Counted from the first letter of the stretch, positions 34,441 to 47,493 are shown. The stretch is DNA of 64,000 nucleotides from Clarireedia homoeocarpa (GCA_001465935.1 LNKV01000030.1:503443-567442); one strand, 5' to 3'. The notes: a model not told the origin generated them from the letters alone. Numbers and translations are program-made.

Positions 34441-35660
34441 CTGTAAAGTTGCGCAGTAATCCGATTGGCAAGCAAAGTCAGTGACTTTCTAGAAAACTTG
34501 TGTAAAGTAGGATAGAGTTATGCGATTGAAATGCTTGATAACGGTCAGTACGGTGGGAAAGTATCGAGTTATGTACAAGCAGATGTGGTCTACCTTGGGC
34601 TTGCAGATGGAGCATGTCGGTACACAGTTGCACCTCCAACTAGGTGACCATGGCTTGCTTAAATGATACGTAGCGAGTCCTGCCGAATGCTGACAGGAAC
34701 TCTGACTATGCCTGTAAGGCGATCTCAACATGAGACAGCTGTTCATTTATATGCAGAAATTTTTGCGAGAGCGTGTGAATTCCATGGCCATATACAGACC
34801 TGTCCGGCACTGGGGACGTTTGGAGTGTGAATAAAGTTAGCGTCAAATATTCGGACTTACTATATTAGGGTGATTACGTTAACTACCCCGATTTTCACTA
34901 CCTTTCTCCACGGAGCCTCTTTCGTCTATGCCCCATCTTATCATACTAAATAATTGTTTCTCGGGTCGATCATCTACCCCGACACATTGGGCATACAGAT
35001 ATGTCAAGAACTAGTGGTTCTTAGAAATTATATGCTTTCAAATGAATTGCTTCATCCGAAAGCTCTTAGCAATATGGTATTTTGAGCTGGCTGAATGCAA
35101 AATTCCAATCGGCATTTAACAAATGCCGTCTTTGGTGCGGAATGGTTGTCATTATTCTTGTGCAGTTGGCCCTATCCCCGATACTCCGAAGTCTTTGTCA
35201 GACTTTAGTGTACATGACATCTCCGAAATCTACATCTCCGAAGCCCCTTCAAGGTACAACATTTTCGGGAAATGTTGTGCGCTTACCCTTACGACCTTGA
35301 AACTGTCCTATCAATTGTGTCGAGACATGCAAACTGTCAGGGTGATTGGACCTGAATATACGGCGTCAAAGGATTAGCATGGATGATCTGTTTGATCCAT
35401 TCCTTTTCTGCTTTGAAATCTCCTTCTTACCCGGTGCTGGGCCGTACGGAATGGAACCGTTGTAGCTAGGTAGCTAGGCCGGGGAAGGGTCCAACATGTT
35501 TTATTACAATCCGTATATAATAGCACCAGGCGTGCAAATTTCTGCTTTATTCCAACATCAGTTGCTACTGTATCACTGATTCTCCAAACTCGTCGAGAAC
35601 TCAAATATCGATTGCAGTACGACCAAGTTTTCTGTACTTCCTGCCCTTTCCCCGACAGTC
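34441..35660. other. Spacer and MFS promoter region
   Basis: 1.2 kb without supported genes. A TATATAA-like box lies at about 35514-35520, roughly 140 bp before the MFS start, and could be its core promoter. Confidence 0.35.
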
Positions 35661-37553
35661 ATGTCTGTAGAACCACAGCACGCTCTGGCAGTCCCGCGTT
35701 CCGAAGCTACTTCGACAATGGCTTCTACTATTGCATCCGAGGAAAAGGCCGACCAAGAGGTAGAAATCCTCACCGGTGATTCAGAGAAAGGCCTACCAAC
35801 AGCTAGTCCTCCACCAGAAATGGAGAGGCAGATCAAGGGCATCAAGTGGGTCATTATATGCGTTGGATTCTATATCGCCGATTTCCTGTATGGGTTGGAC
35901 AACACTGTCGCAGCGGATATTCAATCCGCGGTTCTAGGGACATATGGAGATATCACAAAGTTGTCTTGGTTGGGTACTGGTTTCCCTTTGGGTTCAATTG
36001 CGACTATCTTGACTTTGTAGGTATATTCCATGGCAAGTCGCCATTCCGATACTAATAATTTATCGCAGAGGAAAGATGTACGGTGTCTTCAATGTTAAAT
36101 GGACGCATATTGCCTCCGTCACCACTTTCATTGTCGGTAGCGCTATTTGTGGAGCGGCTCCAGACATGAATGCTCTCATTGTTGGAAGAGGTAAGAAAGC
36201 ATAGTCTCATATTGTCTCCCGTCTTCTTACACTCGCTAACTTTTGCGCGTTGGTAGTAATCGCCGGTATGGGAGGCGCTGGCATGTATCTCGGTCTACTC
36301 AATCTGATCACCATTAACACGACCATGCGAGAGCGTCCTCTCTACTTAGGAGGTGTTGGAATTGTCTGGGGTGTTGGTACTATTCTGGGCCCTGTCATTG
36401 GAGGAGCTTTTGCCGATTCAGGAGCAACATGGAGATGGGTTTGTTTCCAAAGAAATAGTCATGAAACACCCGCTAACATCTTGTCCAGGCTTTCTATATA
36501 AATCTTGTCCTGTTTGGTGTTACTGCCCCCGCCCTTCTCATGATTCCGTCATTCGACCCACAACCAAATCTCTCTTTCCTAGAGAAGGTCAAAAACATCG
36601 ATTGGACTGGAGCTTTATTGAATGCCGGTCTTTACACTTCATTCGTCTTGGTACTGACCTTCGGTGGCGCTAACTGGGCTTGGGGAGATGGTCGTACCAT
36701 TGCAACATTTGTTGTTTGCTTCGTTATACTAGTCCTCTTCGCCGTTCAACAATACTTCTGTATTTTCACCACCCCCACCAACCGCTTATTCCCAGTCGAC
36801 TTCCTCAAGTCCCGCACCATGATCCTTCTGTTCGTTGCCACTTCCGCCGGCGGAACTGCCCTCTTCGTACCAATCTTCTACATCCCCTTGTTCTTCCAAT
36901 TCGCCAAAGGCGACGATGGTCTTCAAGCTGCAGTCCGTCTGATGCCATTCATCGTTCTCTACATCGTCGTTGTCATGTCACAGGGTATCATTATGCCCAG
37001 AATCGGCTACTACTGGCCATTCTTCGTCCTTTACGGCGTTTTCGCGCTCGCTGGTAGCGCCCCTATGGTCGTAGTCACCACTTCTACTAATGCAGGCCAA
37101 ATCTACGGTTTCAGTATTCTCATCGCCATCGCATGCGGCATGATCACCCAAGCCTCCTACAGTATCGCCCCAGCCCGGCTCATGCGGGACGGCATGCCGC
37201 ATATGATTCCCGCCGCCATCGGTTTCATCAACGTAGCGCAGATCGGTGGTGTAGTCATCGGTCTCGCTATCTCTGGGACAGTTTTCCAAAGCACGGCGTT
37301 CCGAAACGTGAAGCATGCGTTCGAAGGACTAGGATTCTCCGATGCGCAGATCAGGAACGCCATTGCAGGGTCGCAGAGTGCGCTGTTTGAGAGTGTGTCG
37401 GACAGTGTGAGGGCCAAGGCCGTAGAAGGTATTGTGCAAGCAATTGATAAGGAGTACTACTTGGTTGTGGCCGGGGGTGCTTTGGTCATTATCACGAGTT
37501 TGTTTATGAGGAGGGAGAAGTTATTTATGGAGGTTGCGGCTGGTGGTGCATAG
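35661..37553 (+). CDS. MFS transporter, DHA2 (14-helix) drug/H+ antiporter type
   Basis: Plasma-membrane major facilitator, likely exporting toxic compounds or fungal metabolites. Exons 35661-36016, 36069-36190, 36257-36438 and 36489-37553 give 574 aa. A hydrophilic 65-residue N-terminus precedes helix 1 (GIKWVIICVGFYIADFLYGL). Helix 2/3 loop GKMYGVFNVKW is a weak motif A, GRVIAGMGGAGMYLG lies in helix 4, and GPVIGGAFADSGATWRW is the antiporter motif C created partly by splicing. About 14 hydrophobic segments run to the C-terminus. Introns are 50-66 bp. It stands alone between decayed genes and the mitoribosomal pair; no cluster of biosynthetic genes adjoins it. Substrate unknown. Confidence 0.92.
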
Positions 37554-38007
37554 ATGATTGACATACTAGGATGGCTTGAGTTGTGTGCCTGTCGGTTTTA
37601 GGCGACAATGGCAAGGACGAAAAAATTGGGGTGTACAGCATTTCCTCTACGAATTTCGTGGACACGAGTGCATTTGTTGGAGGAAGCAACCTCTGCAGAA
37701 TTTATGGAGTTATAAAACATTGGGATGGGTTCGTTTCAGAGACTACAGCTATTGGTTAGCCATACACATACATATATAATAAACATTTTAACATACATTG
37801 CCACCATCTACTAAGGTTCTTGAGACCGATCGTATGAAATGTGTCGCCAGTAATGCACCAAAAGGGGTTAGGGGTCTAGTGCAGTTGAACGAGAAAGCTC
37901 GGACCATCCTCTTGACATGAGGAATTGCTGCAGATTCCATAGCCATTGTGAAGCAAAAGTTGGAGTTTACAGATATGATACATTTTCTACTATCATACAT
38001 GTTTATT
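37554..38007. other. Convergent 3' spacer, MFS/MRPL35
   Basis: About 450 bp where the two genes converge; AT-rich with no gene. Confidence 0.5.
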
Positions 38008-39346
38008 TTATCTCCTCAAGGGTTTATACTTATCACTAGAATGACGAGCCTCCCAGCCTCTCGGCTTTTGCTTGGGTTTCAACGCCGGGATTCTCTTCCT
38101 CTTGAACTCAATATCCCATCCTTCAATATTTGCTCTCTGCATCACTCCCTTCGTGCCTTCATCCCACTGACTCCTAAAAATCCCTACTCCGATAGGCTTG
38201 ACGTTATATCTGTCTACAAAACTACGCAAGCTGAATCGATCGCGCTGAGCCTTCTCCTTCAAAGCCGCAGGGTCAAGAGTTTGCCCAGGCTTCTGCTCCA
38301 ATACCCAGACTGAGTATCGGTGATATGGCGAGCCCTTCTGTGCAAATGGTGGTAACCATGGTAAAACCAATTGGCTAGTACTATCCACCTTGCCTAATGG
38401 TAGTGAATCCTGAGTAGGCGAAATAGGGATATTGGCAGCAAGGTAATGACATCTCGTGTTGAAGTGATCGTTTTCGACATTCGGTACATCAGAATCCACA
38501 ACTACTACACTGACAAGTCTCTCGCCTTTATCAAAGACCTGCACTTTCAGCCGAGCAGGCAATTCGCTAACGCGCGAATCGACATATTCTCCGGGTTGCA
38601 CCTCGCGGCGGCGGAAGGCGAGTAGAACTGCTGCGGTGGGCTCGAAGTGAGGGAGGACATCTGGGACGATGGCGAGTTGGTTGATACGTTGAACGACTAA
38701 TGGGCGTTTGTATTCGCGCCATTTGCGGTCTGCGAGCAAGCGGTAGATGGGTTTGTTCATATCACCTAAATAAGGCGATTGTTAGCAATGAAGACCATAA
38801 TAATAAGAGAAGAAAATAAATACCTTGGCCATCTTCAAATCGTTTCTTGACCAATGGGTCATTGATGTCCGCTTGGATCTTTAACCACTCCAAATGCCTC
38901 CTCATACTATCTAGCCTATTCTGTTTATTCAGCTCACCACCACTAATTGCAGGATCCTGAGCCATCAGATTCGCTATTCGAACTCTCTCCTTCGCAATCA
39001 ACTCCAACTTCTCTGCCCGATCTGCTTGTAAAATTTTTCGGGCTTCTTGGAACGTCTGGTATGGTAATTGCTCGAACGGAATATTTGCAGACGTCTTTAG
39101 CGCCGCTCGACGACGTCGAGAACCTACTGGCATAATACCATGTCTCATCAACTTCCTCTCTTCTCTTGGGAAAACCACCGTCTCTGGATCGAGACCAGCA
39201 GGTGGTGATTTTTGCTTAACCGCAGCCTCTGCACTAGCCGGCGTCGTGCTTGAGAATGATCGTATTGACCTCGGGGGAAGGTATAAGGATTGAGTATTCT
39301 GTAGACATCTTGTCAATGGCCTCGCGGCCTTCTGACATGAAGTCAT
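38008..39346 (-). CDS. MRPL35: Mitochondrial large-subunit ribosomal protein mL38
   Basis: Mitochondria-specific 54S protein with a PEBP-like fold. Minus-strand exons 39346-38824 and 38765-38008 give 426 aa. Residues 1-40 form an Arg/Ser/Thr-rich presequence (RPLTRCLQNTQ, then PPRSIRSFSSTTPA). The first half is helical and basic (IPFEQLPYQTFQEARKIL, RRHLEWLKIQADINDPLV). The PEBP-like domain covers about 190-390, with PTQDSLPLGKVDSTSQLVLP and SPYHRYSVWVLEQ. Splicing (58-bp intron) restores DGQGDMNKPIYRLLADRKWR, highly conserved in the family. Its start is 160 bp from the divergent YML6. Confidence 0.92.
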
Positions 39347-39506
39347 TGCGTTATGGTGGGGATAATTGATTTTGTAAGACGGCGATATATAAAATTATCG
39401 GCATAGTTCAATCGTGGACGGAGTTTACCGAAGAAATTTTGGCGTGGGTTGAGAGTATCCCAAATTTGACGACAACCTCGATATTGAGACATCGAATTGG
39501 GTAAAC
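39347..39506. promoter_or_regulatory. Bidirectional promoter region, MRPL35/YML6
   Basis: Only 160 bp separate two divergent mitoribosomal start codons, so the promoter is very probably shared. It contains CCAAATTTGA at 39460-39469, the same palindromic decamer as in the MRP17/RRB1 promoter. Motif function is untested. Confidence 0.5.
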
Positions 39507-40483
39507 ATGGCGACGAAGGGCTTTCAGAGCTTCGCACGACGCTTAAATGCTTTGCGAACATTTTCTAATGGTTCTAAAGATCCTTTGACGGTTCGTTGCA
39601 TATTGTCCTTAGGTTAATTTGTTTGCTAACTTTTCTACAGCAATGTCTTGCACCACAATTTACCAGGTCCATGGCGACGGAAGCGTCATTACCATTGAGT
39701 GTACCACAGTCGCATGAATCGAGCATTATCACAGAGATACCATCTGATTCTTTCGGTACGCAACATTATTAAATAGTGCAGCTTACCGACTAACAATCCT
39801 CAGACTCCTCAGTCCTCACGACCATTTACAAATTCCCCACTATGGAACCCCTCCGTTTCGAATCCTACTCCAGCAAACACCTCTACCTCCCTCTGCGTCG
39901 CGATCTCCTTCACCGCGCCGTAATTTTCGAAGGTGACAGAACCCGTCAAGGAACTGCATCGAGTAAAACCCGCTGGGACGTTCACGGCTCTCACAAGAAA
40001 GTGCGTCAACAAAAAGGAACCGGTTCGGCACGACTGGGCTGGAGACAGTCGCCGTTGATCCGCGGAGGAGGAAAATCATTTGGTCCTCATCCTCGTGATT
40101 TTGCTACAGATTTGCCAAGGAAAATGTACGATATAGCGTGGAGGACAGCATTGAGTTATAGGTATAGGAAGGGGGAATTGATAGTATGTGAAGATGGGAT
40201 GGACATTGAGTTCCCGAAGACGAGGTATGCCAAGAGCATGTTCGAAAGATTGGGATGGGGGAGCGCGGCGGGAAGGACGTTGCTTGTAACGGGTAGTTTT
40301 AGGAAGAATTTGATGAGGGCCGTTAGACACTGTCCGGAGGATGGGAGAGTACAAGAGGTGAAGGATGTTGATGTTAAGGATTTACTGGAATTAGGAAGAG
40401 TGGTGGTTGAGAAGAGAGCACTGGATCAGATGCTGGAGGAACATCAGAGCGATCTGGTCAAGAAGGCTAGGAGTGCCGTTTGA
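39507..40483 (+). CDS. YML6: Mitochondrial large-subunit ribosomal protein uL4m
   Basis: Bacterial L4 family protein of the 54S subunit. Exons 39507-39590, 39641-39755 and 39804-40483 give 292 aa with consistent phases. The N-terminal 40 residues (ARRLNALRTFSNGSK, then RSMATEAS) are presequence-like. The L4 core reads HRAVIFEGDRTRQGTASSKT, then WDVHGSHKKVRQQKGTGSAR and RGGGKSFGPHPRD, the rRNA-binding loop signature. The C-terminus carries the typical ALSYRYRKGELIVCED fold and a long helix. Intron 1 uses a weak GTTCGT donor, chosen because it alone keeps the frame. Identity is firm. Confidence 0.93.
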
Positions 40484-43280
40484 AGGGTATTTTACGTCTA
40501 GGCTTGATACAGTCTCACGCACACAGTATGAAGTATTGTACGAAAAATGTAACTATTTACTGATGAAGGCGTATAGGTGCATTGCCGATGAGAAATATCT
40601 ACTATAAGAATGCTAGGTGAATGTCGATTTTCGTAGTGTTGGCATTTAGCTTTCAGAGATATGTCACCACGACTATCTGCTCATTCGCTATCCTATTTTA
40701 TTGTATTGTCACCCTCTGCGATGCCCGATTAACTCTTTTCTTCATTCGAGGATTGGTGAAGGCGGCCCGTAGCGCGCTGAAATGTCAACGTGCTTGATCG
40801 ATTGACCAACTTTCAGGTACTTATCAGCGTTACAGACACGGGATGCAGGGTACACGCTTCAGTCCTTCGTGCGCAGTCATCTATCTGTATACTCACAGAA
40901 GCAGAAAACAACCTGCTCGTACGACAGCAAGTCACCTGCCTTACAACTTGTGCTTATCCCTCGTCACATTCATACGGTAACTAGTGATCCCGTCTTACCA
41001 TCCTGTGTCTAAATTCATTTCAATTGGCGACACACAGCTAGCGTCTCCCTTTCGCAAGCATATGAGAAAACCTCCCCGAACACCATCGCCACCTCCACTT
41101 CAATCCTACATTACCCCTCGCTATTACTCTACCCAGACTCTACCCTTCTTACTCCCACCCAACCACATATCTTGCATCCGTCCCCTTGGCCCCATAGCCG
41201 CATATCCCTTCCCCACAAATTCACTTCCCTACCGTTGTCCTGCTCCCCGGCGCCGTCTCCTAGCCTTACTGCTGCGCTCTAGCTATTTCCTTTTACACTA
41301 TAAGAAATCCCTCAATTTGCACCATCATCGTTCGATGCGCTGAGGTTATTACCAATTGATTCGTTCATAGTTGCCTTGCGTTTTGTAATTTTCGTGTAGA
41401 GGGAGGGACGGAAGTGAGTGCGGTTCCGCATGCTTTACATGTACTTACTTCATAGCTTTTCTTGGAGCAGAATGAGAGCGGGCTAGCTGGCTTCGGCTGG
41501 TTACGATTTGGGATGATTGACTGATTGCCACTGCTGTGTTGAATATATATGGGCGTTTTCATCATTTTGGATTCAAGTGGACATGTGTTTGTGTTGTGAA
41601 TGTTTATCAAAAGAACCAAGCTGGGCGTCATATGCACGTTTTGTTACGCACTTACTGCGGCTATCCTTGCCAGCAATATATATATCCGTACCTTATTCTA
41701 TTACTCTCTTTTCCCTTTTTGTTTCCTTTTCTGACTGGTGGTTACCGGCTCTATTGTAGACTTCACCCGAAGTATATACGCGGGCCTCATTCTGTCTCTG
41801 GCCGCTATCGAAATGGCTCAACCACGCACACTGCCCGGTTCTCACTTAGTCATTGAAAGGGAAGCTCTAGATACAGAGAATACCTACACGGCTCTGCTCG
41901 CCCCGTTATCTCACCTGGACGCGCTGACCCTATTGTGCCTGTCTCAGTATAGATTCTAGTCCCTACCATGGACTTCCACGCTACCGCAACTTGTCTCACA
42001 TCAGACAGCTTTACATCGTCCCTCCGAGCACGGCTATATATATGTCATTCAATCTCAGCTGCCTTATCTACCTAGATGACTCTTATTCTCACTAATCCAC
42101 CCCAGCTATTCGACCAAGATACCTAGCACCTCATCCCATCTCATCAGCCATTCACCTCACCACACACCAGCAATTTCATGCTCTTCCTCAATCATCCAAC
42201 CACTCACTCACTCAACTATTCAATACATTTCACCGAATTCTCTCACCAAGAGTGTAACAAACCGTCTGTTCTGCTCTGCTCAGCCCAACTCGTTCTCCAA
42301 CATTCTTATCGGGGTTTATCTACAGTATGACGCACTTCCATCATTAAAGATCGACAATCGACACCAACAGCAATATCTACGTCAACCTCTACGTCAACAC
42401 AAGATATCCATCCATGATCCTACCTACAGCAACCCCAATCGGATCCTCGATCGGGCTCGATCATATACTGGTAGACATGCGCCTATCTAGTTACCTGCCT
42501 AAAATTATAGGCGGGAACGAATACATGTCATTATACTTTCCCCAACCAGTAAATCAATGCTGTGAGAGGTTTGAAAAGCATATAGCTGATAGTTCTTTTC
42601 TTCTCAGAAGAGATCACACATTCACAGGTGAACGCAAATATAAGATCAAAAAGGATGTTTTTAGCTTTGGATATATCTTGAAGTCCATCTCAATATCACT
42701 CTCGAGACTGAACCTCGAAATCTCAAAAGCTCCTTGTCACATCTTCATTTACCCCTTCGTTCCACCCCCTTCTACTAATCTTCTCGTTCACTCACTCAAA
42801 TCACCAACACCTATCCACTTTCATAACTAGGTATTGTTACATTTCATATCATTTGTCTCGTTTCAGTTTCTTCGTCGACAGCACAACTCCAAAAACGCCT
42901 CCTGTCCCAGCCCGACCTGTAAAAGGGGACAACGAATGAATATACCTCTCCCATGATACCATGCCAACAAAGACAAACAGCTACCCCGCCCAATCACAGC
43001 AGTAGTAACCCCCCAGATGCTAAATTGCTAATTTCAAGACATCATTTTCCCTCCCGTAACTCCAGGCTCGATCCACATCAAATAAGAATAGGGTTTTGAA
43101 TCTCGATCACATCAACATTCTTTTGCGTATGAATGATGATGCAAATCGTTCGGAGGGGGAAAAAAAGAAAAAAAGAAAAAGGTCGCACAACAAAAGAGAA
43201 GAAGAACAACTAGGTTGAAGCAGCACTCCCGCAATTGAATGCGCTCATTGACCTCGTCCCACAACTCAGTCTGACAGAAA
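40484..43280. other. Long convergent spacer with pyrimidine-rich tract
   Basis: 2.8 kb downstream of YML6 and of the bZIP gene. The stretch 41980-42850 is strikingly C/T-rich on the plus strand, like a long fungal 5' leader. It leads to a 138-codon ORF at 42414-42830 that I do not recognise and do not call as a gene. Two TACGTCA motifs (42378-42384 and 42390-42396) sit just before that ORF. A non-coding transcript or an unrecognised small gene are both possible. Confidence 0.3.
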
Positions 43281-44834
43281 TCAGAAGGTCCAACTATCAA
43301 GCGCTCTCAAGCCAGCCGGACTATCCATCTGGTTATGACCCTGCTGCATCAAGCCTATCGCTTCAGCATCGTAACCAGAAAACCCTGTCAAGAGGCCATT
43401 TCTCATATTTGGTGTGCCCATGGCCGAGTCATGCGACGGAGAAGAAGATTTTTGGAATTGTGTTGGAGACTGCGATTGTTGGGCGTGAAGCGGACTCATG
43501 CCAAGACCACTGTCACTAGATCCTTGGCGGAGCATTGCCGGTGCGACGAAGGCTGTGTTGTACGATTGTTGCGGGTGTGAAGGAGAAAGTCGATGTTGGA
43601 ACGGTGAGTCCATCATGGGACTTGACAGGCTCATGTTTCTTGCCAGTGGGTGTGCATTTTGCGAAGTGAGGCAAGGTCCTGGCATACTGAGGGAACGTTG
43701 ATGTGGCATTGATGGAGCAGGGAAGCTCACGTTGATTGCGGAATCGGGCATAATTTCCTCATACATCCCATTGGAGCTTCCGCGTGACATTGGTTGAGAA
43801 CTGAAGGGCGAGAGGTCAACATCTGAGTTCAGTAAAGAATCACTTGGATGTGATTCGTCACTCATGTGATTTCTTGCGGGTGACTGTAAGAAGCTGAGCA
43901 TTCTTTTCGCCTGCATGATATCCGCCTCGCACTTGAAGTACAAGTCGTATTCAGGTCGCTCTTTATCGCTAAGTTCGTAGTACCAAGATGGCAAATGGTT
44001 TCCAAAACTATATCGCGGTCCAGGCCCAGCGGCCCTTTCGTTTGCTCTATAATTTGCAGCGGTTTCCTGGACTTTTGGATCTGAACAACCCTGGTCGGCA
44101 AGTTTCAGAAGCTCGCTGACCATATTCTGGACTTCATTCAATCCACTGAAAAGCTCGCCATGTGAGAAAGCACACTGTGTATAGTGGGCTTCACATCTCT
44201 CGGCTAACTTTGAAAGGTATGCTTTTTTCGCTAGTCGACATTTCGATGCTGCCCCTCGGTTCTTTTCACGTGTCTTATCTCTCTTTGCTGTAATTTGTGC
44301 CTCGGTGAGAATCTTTTTTCTTCTGGGCGCTCGAGTCTTTTTCACTTTTACGGGCTGGTTTGGATCGGCCGTGGTGTTGGCGTTGGCGTTGGCGCTTGAA
44401 TTTTGCTTGTCAGACTTGGTATTTAATGAGGTAAGGTTATTAGTGCGATTGGTGGGTAGTCGAAGATTGAACTGTGAATTATCAACGAAAGATGTATGAC
44501 TTCCATTGTTGAGCTTGGGCATAGCTGCGATTGTGGGATCGGAGATGGTACTTGTATTGGCCATCCCAATTAAGGTGCCGGTGGTATCCATGGGTGACAG
44601 TCCACCAAGGGCATTTGTGAAATCATTGTCCTATTGAAAGGACATTAGCACGAGGCATGAGAAGTGCGATTGACTAGTTGGGGATTATACCTGAAGGAAT
44701 GACATTGAGTCGGATTGTTCAAAGTCTGTACCGATACTGTAATTGGTAGAAGAGCCGTTGAAAAGATCAAGTGGTCCTCCATCAAAGACCCCTTCGAAGG
44801 AGTAATTGTTATCTCCAAACATCGTTTCGCTCAT
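43281..44834 (-). CDS. bZIP transcription factor
   Basis: Minus-strand exons 44834-44691 and 44630-43281 (60-bp intron) give 497 aa. The basic region at about residues 168-190 contains EKNRGAASKCRLAKKAYLSK with the invariant N-x7-R (N-RGAASKC-R). A short zipper-like heptad region follows (CEAHYTQCAFSHGELFSGL, VQNMVSELLKLA). The rest is low complexity: an Asn/Thr/Ser-rich N-terminal part with an ANANAN run, and a Ser/Pro/Gln/Met-rich C-terminal activation-like region. The basic region is of the ATF/CREB type, so CRE-like DNA targets are likely; a more exact orthology call needs a tree. The 5' region carries six tandem decamers, several with TGACGTTA (see separate entry). Confidence 0.9.
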
Positions 44835-45210
44835 TGTGAGACGATATGGGACTAGATTAGACGTTGCTGCGAGGAAAACTTGATGCACTGGTACAAAGTT
44901 CTACGGAAACTTGTCCTGGAGATAGATGAGACCTCTCTAAGACAATCAAGTGTGCGGAAATATGTACAAGTAGGTGCAATCCTTGTGGTAGTAGGGAGTG
45001 TTGGATGAATATCATAAGCCAGTCGAGTAAATGTAATGCGGTGGCCCTGGTCAAGGAACGTTCCAACCTGGAACTGAAGTACGAAGTTTGAATTCCCAGG
45101 AGAATGTAAAGGTGTTGTTGCGCACTTTCGTCGAATTTGTGAATGGCCCGTGTGTATGTTCGTTGGGGTATGAAGAAGATGGGGGTTTATTCTGGTGCGT
45201 TTCCAAGTCA

Positions 45211-45270
45211 GTATTTGATGTTACTTGACGTTACTTGACGTTACTTGATGTTATTTGATGTTATTTGACG
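45211..45270. repeat. Six tandem CRE-like decamers upstream of the bZIP gene
   Basis: Six consecutive 10-bp units follow the pattern TTAYTTGAYG (first unit GTATTTGATG). Two adjoining units give TGACGTTA, one base from the CRE palindrome TGACGTCA, and the last unit ends TTGACGCG. It lies about 380-440 bp before the bZIP ATG on the same regulatory side. Confidence 0.85.
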
Positions 45271-47403
45271 CGGAATATAAACAGGAAGTCTGAGGAATTT
45301 CGTGCTAACATTTAATTCTGGAGTTTAGCTTTGTTCTAGTTCCTAGATCCGGAAAGCTGGCAATATCGAGCTTGTGCGATAAATGTCTCTTGGAATCTTG
45401 TTCTCCTAACCTTCTCCTCGATCGATTGTGAGCGTGTGTTGGAGCTGCTTCCTTTTTGTCGAAAAGCAATGTCGAGAGCTTTGATCAATTCGAATTCCCT
45501 TGCGCATAGGCAAGTGCGGAGATGCTGCAATGGCTCTTTTTCGAACTTTATTTCCTACTCAATTCACGAGAGTTGACTGTTACGGAGCCAAGCGCTGTAT
45601 CGCACAATGGATGTGATTTAAGTAGATGTGTAGATCGAACAGATAGGTGTCGGTATTGGGGGCGGTCCAGGAAAAAGCAACTTGATGCTTTCTTTATTTT
45701 CGAATCTGGTGTTTGTCTTCGATAGAGTGTTTGTATACAGTAAACAGATGTAGCCGGCAAAAGAGCTTTCAGAGCTTTCGGATCTTTGATGAACTGGATC
45801 TCTTATGATATAGGTAATTCTGCAGACGGAACTAGATACGTATAGATGTGTGTTGATATGTAATGTGCAATATGTGTGTAGCAGATAAGTTAGAAATTAA
45901 GATTTTATGATTTGAAGATTTAAATAACTGGAACCTACGATTAGCCAGGCTTCTTTTACTTCTCCCGCACGTATGCACGAGCTTTCTAGTTTGCGGGAGA
46001 GAATATGACGAAATCCAAGTCGAGCCGTTTTGACATATACATCTCTTCTCCTTATACATGAGGTTAGGAGACCTCGGTATAATGTTTTGCTTTATTTTTA
46101 TTTTATTCTTGTTTTTATTCTTATTCTTATTTTCTCCTCCCTCGTATGGTGCGTGCTACGGAGCCGTTGCTTGCTAGGCAAGAGGGGTAGAGATTGCCAA
46201 GGGGCAATAGCCGGTTTGGGTAGTGAGCAGACAACTTGGAATTAGTAAAATATAATACTCAGGGCAGGTTCGATATGATTCCATCTATCATCCATGTATA
46301 GCGATTTGTCTTTCCATCTCATCGACTTTTCGCCCCCCCTAGGACGAGTGCCGACTGTCTTCCCAGACTCATATGCAATCGTGAAAACGCAGATTTCTAC
46401 CAAGTACTAAGTACTTGGTAGGAGTATAATGGAAATCTACAGTGATCGGATCCCAGTACTGTCTCTTCGGGTAATAACGTCTTCTTTCCCTTCTTGCCTC
46501 TTGGGAAAGCGTAAGCGTTTGCCAGCCGCAATGCAAATCAAAGGCAAATCCTACTTACAGTTTAGCAGATCCACCTGCGTCGAATACAAGTACCAGCATC
46601 ATTCCAAGTTTCTTATATCAGTTAAACGCGTATACTATTCTCCTTTTGAAGATTCGTAGAGAAAGGTCCCGTCCAATAACCGTTCCTTGCTTATCTCCGA
46701 GCCTGCAATCGCCCGATTTCTTTTTTCTATGTAGCTCTTCCCAATTCCAAGAGGGTCGCCGACACGTTACACCACAGCCCATCTGTCCAATCACTTACAT
46801 GGTGCTTCATTCTTTTGTGAAGTGTATAAGCTGCTATAGTTATCCACTTCTTTCTGAGGTATTGTTAACTGCCTACCCCTCTAGTTTCTACAGAATACCT
46901 GTTTCCACATCTGCCTAACGGTCTTGTCTGGAGATTCTAGCTACCGATTCGCGGGTTTCAGGAAAAGAGGAGGCAAAGGACTGAACAAAGGCATAGGATC
47001 GTCCCATGTCGGGTAGGTTAGAGACCGTGTAAAGCGTGTCTATTTGACGCCCATCCACCGGTTACCAATAACCTATTAGGCAGGAGGTACCCATTCTACT
47101 GGGGAATAACTACGTACGTGGTTGTTGATGTACTATAGTAGTTGTTGATATGGTTTGACCGGGAAGCTTCTAACTTACCCCACCGAGGAGAAGATGGGAT
47201 TTTGAGAATCCCATAAGAGCTCAACCAGCCAATCATTGAGCTACATTTGCGCCTTTTGTTCTCGGGTGCGAGCCAAGCTTGAACGCTCAGACAAACTCTG
47301 AGTCCTTGAAAGGAAAAGGAAGAACGCATCATCATCCTGCACAAACCGCACGCTAGCCAGCTGAGGAAACGACAATTCCAGGTAAAAAGCAAGCAGCCAG
47401 GAT

Positions 47404-47430
47404 GTGCATGTGCATGTGCATGTGCATGTG
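47404..47430. repeat. GTGCAT hexanucleotide microsatellite
   Basis: Four and a half perfect GTGCAT units in non-coding sequence. Likely polymorphic in length between strains. Confidence 0.9.
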
Positions 47431-47493
47431 GGGAGGAAGAGAGTCGGGAGTAAACGAACAAATGAAGACATTCGTAAATGATACGAGATCGAG

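Noticed and set aside
42414..42830. 138-codon ORF as a protein gene
   Set aside because: No domain, and its composition is typical of translated pyrimidine-rich sequence in the second half. No splice partner was found.
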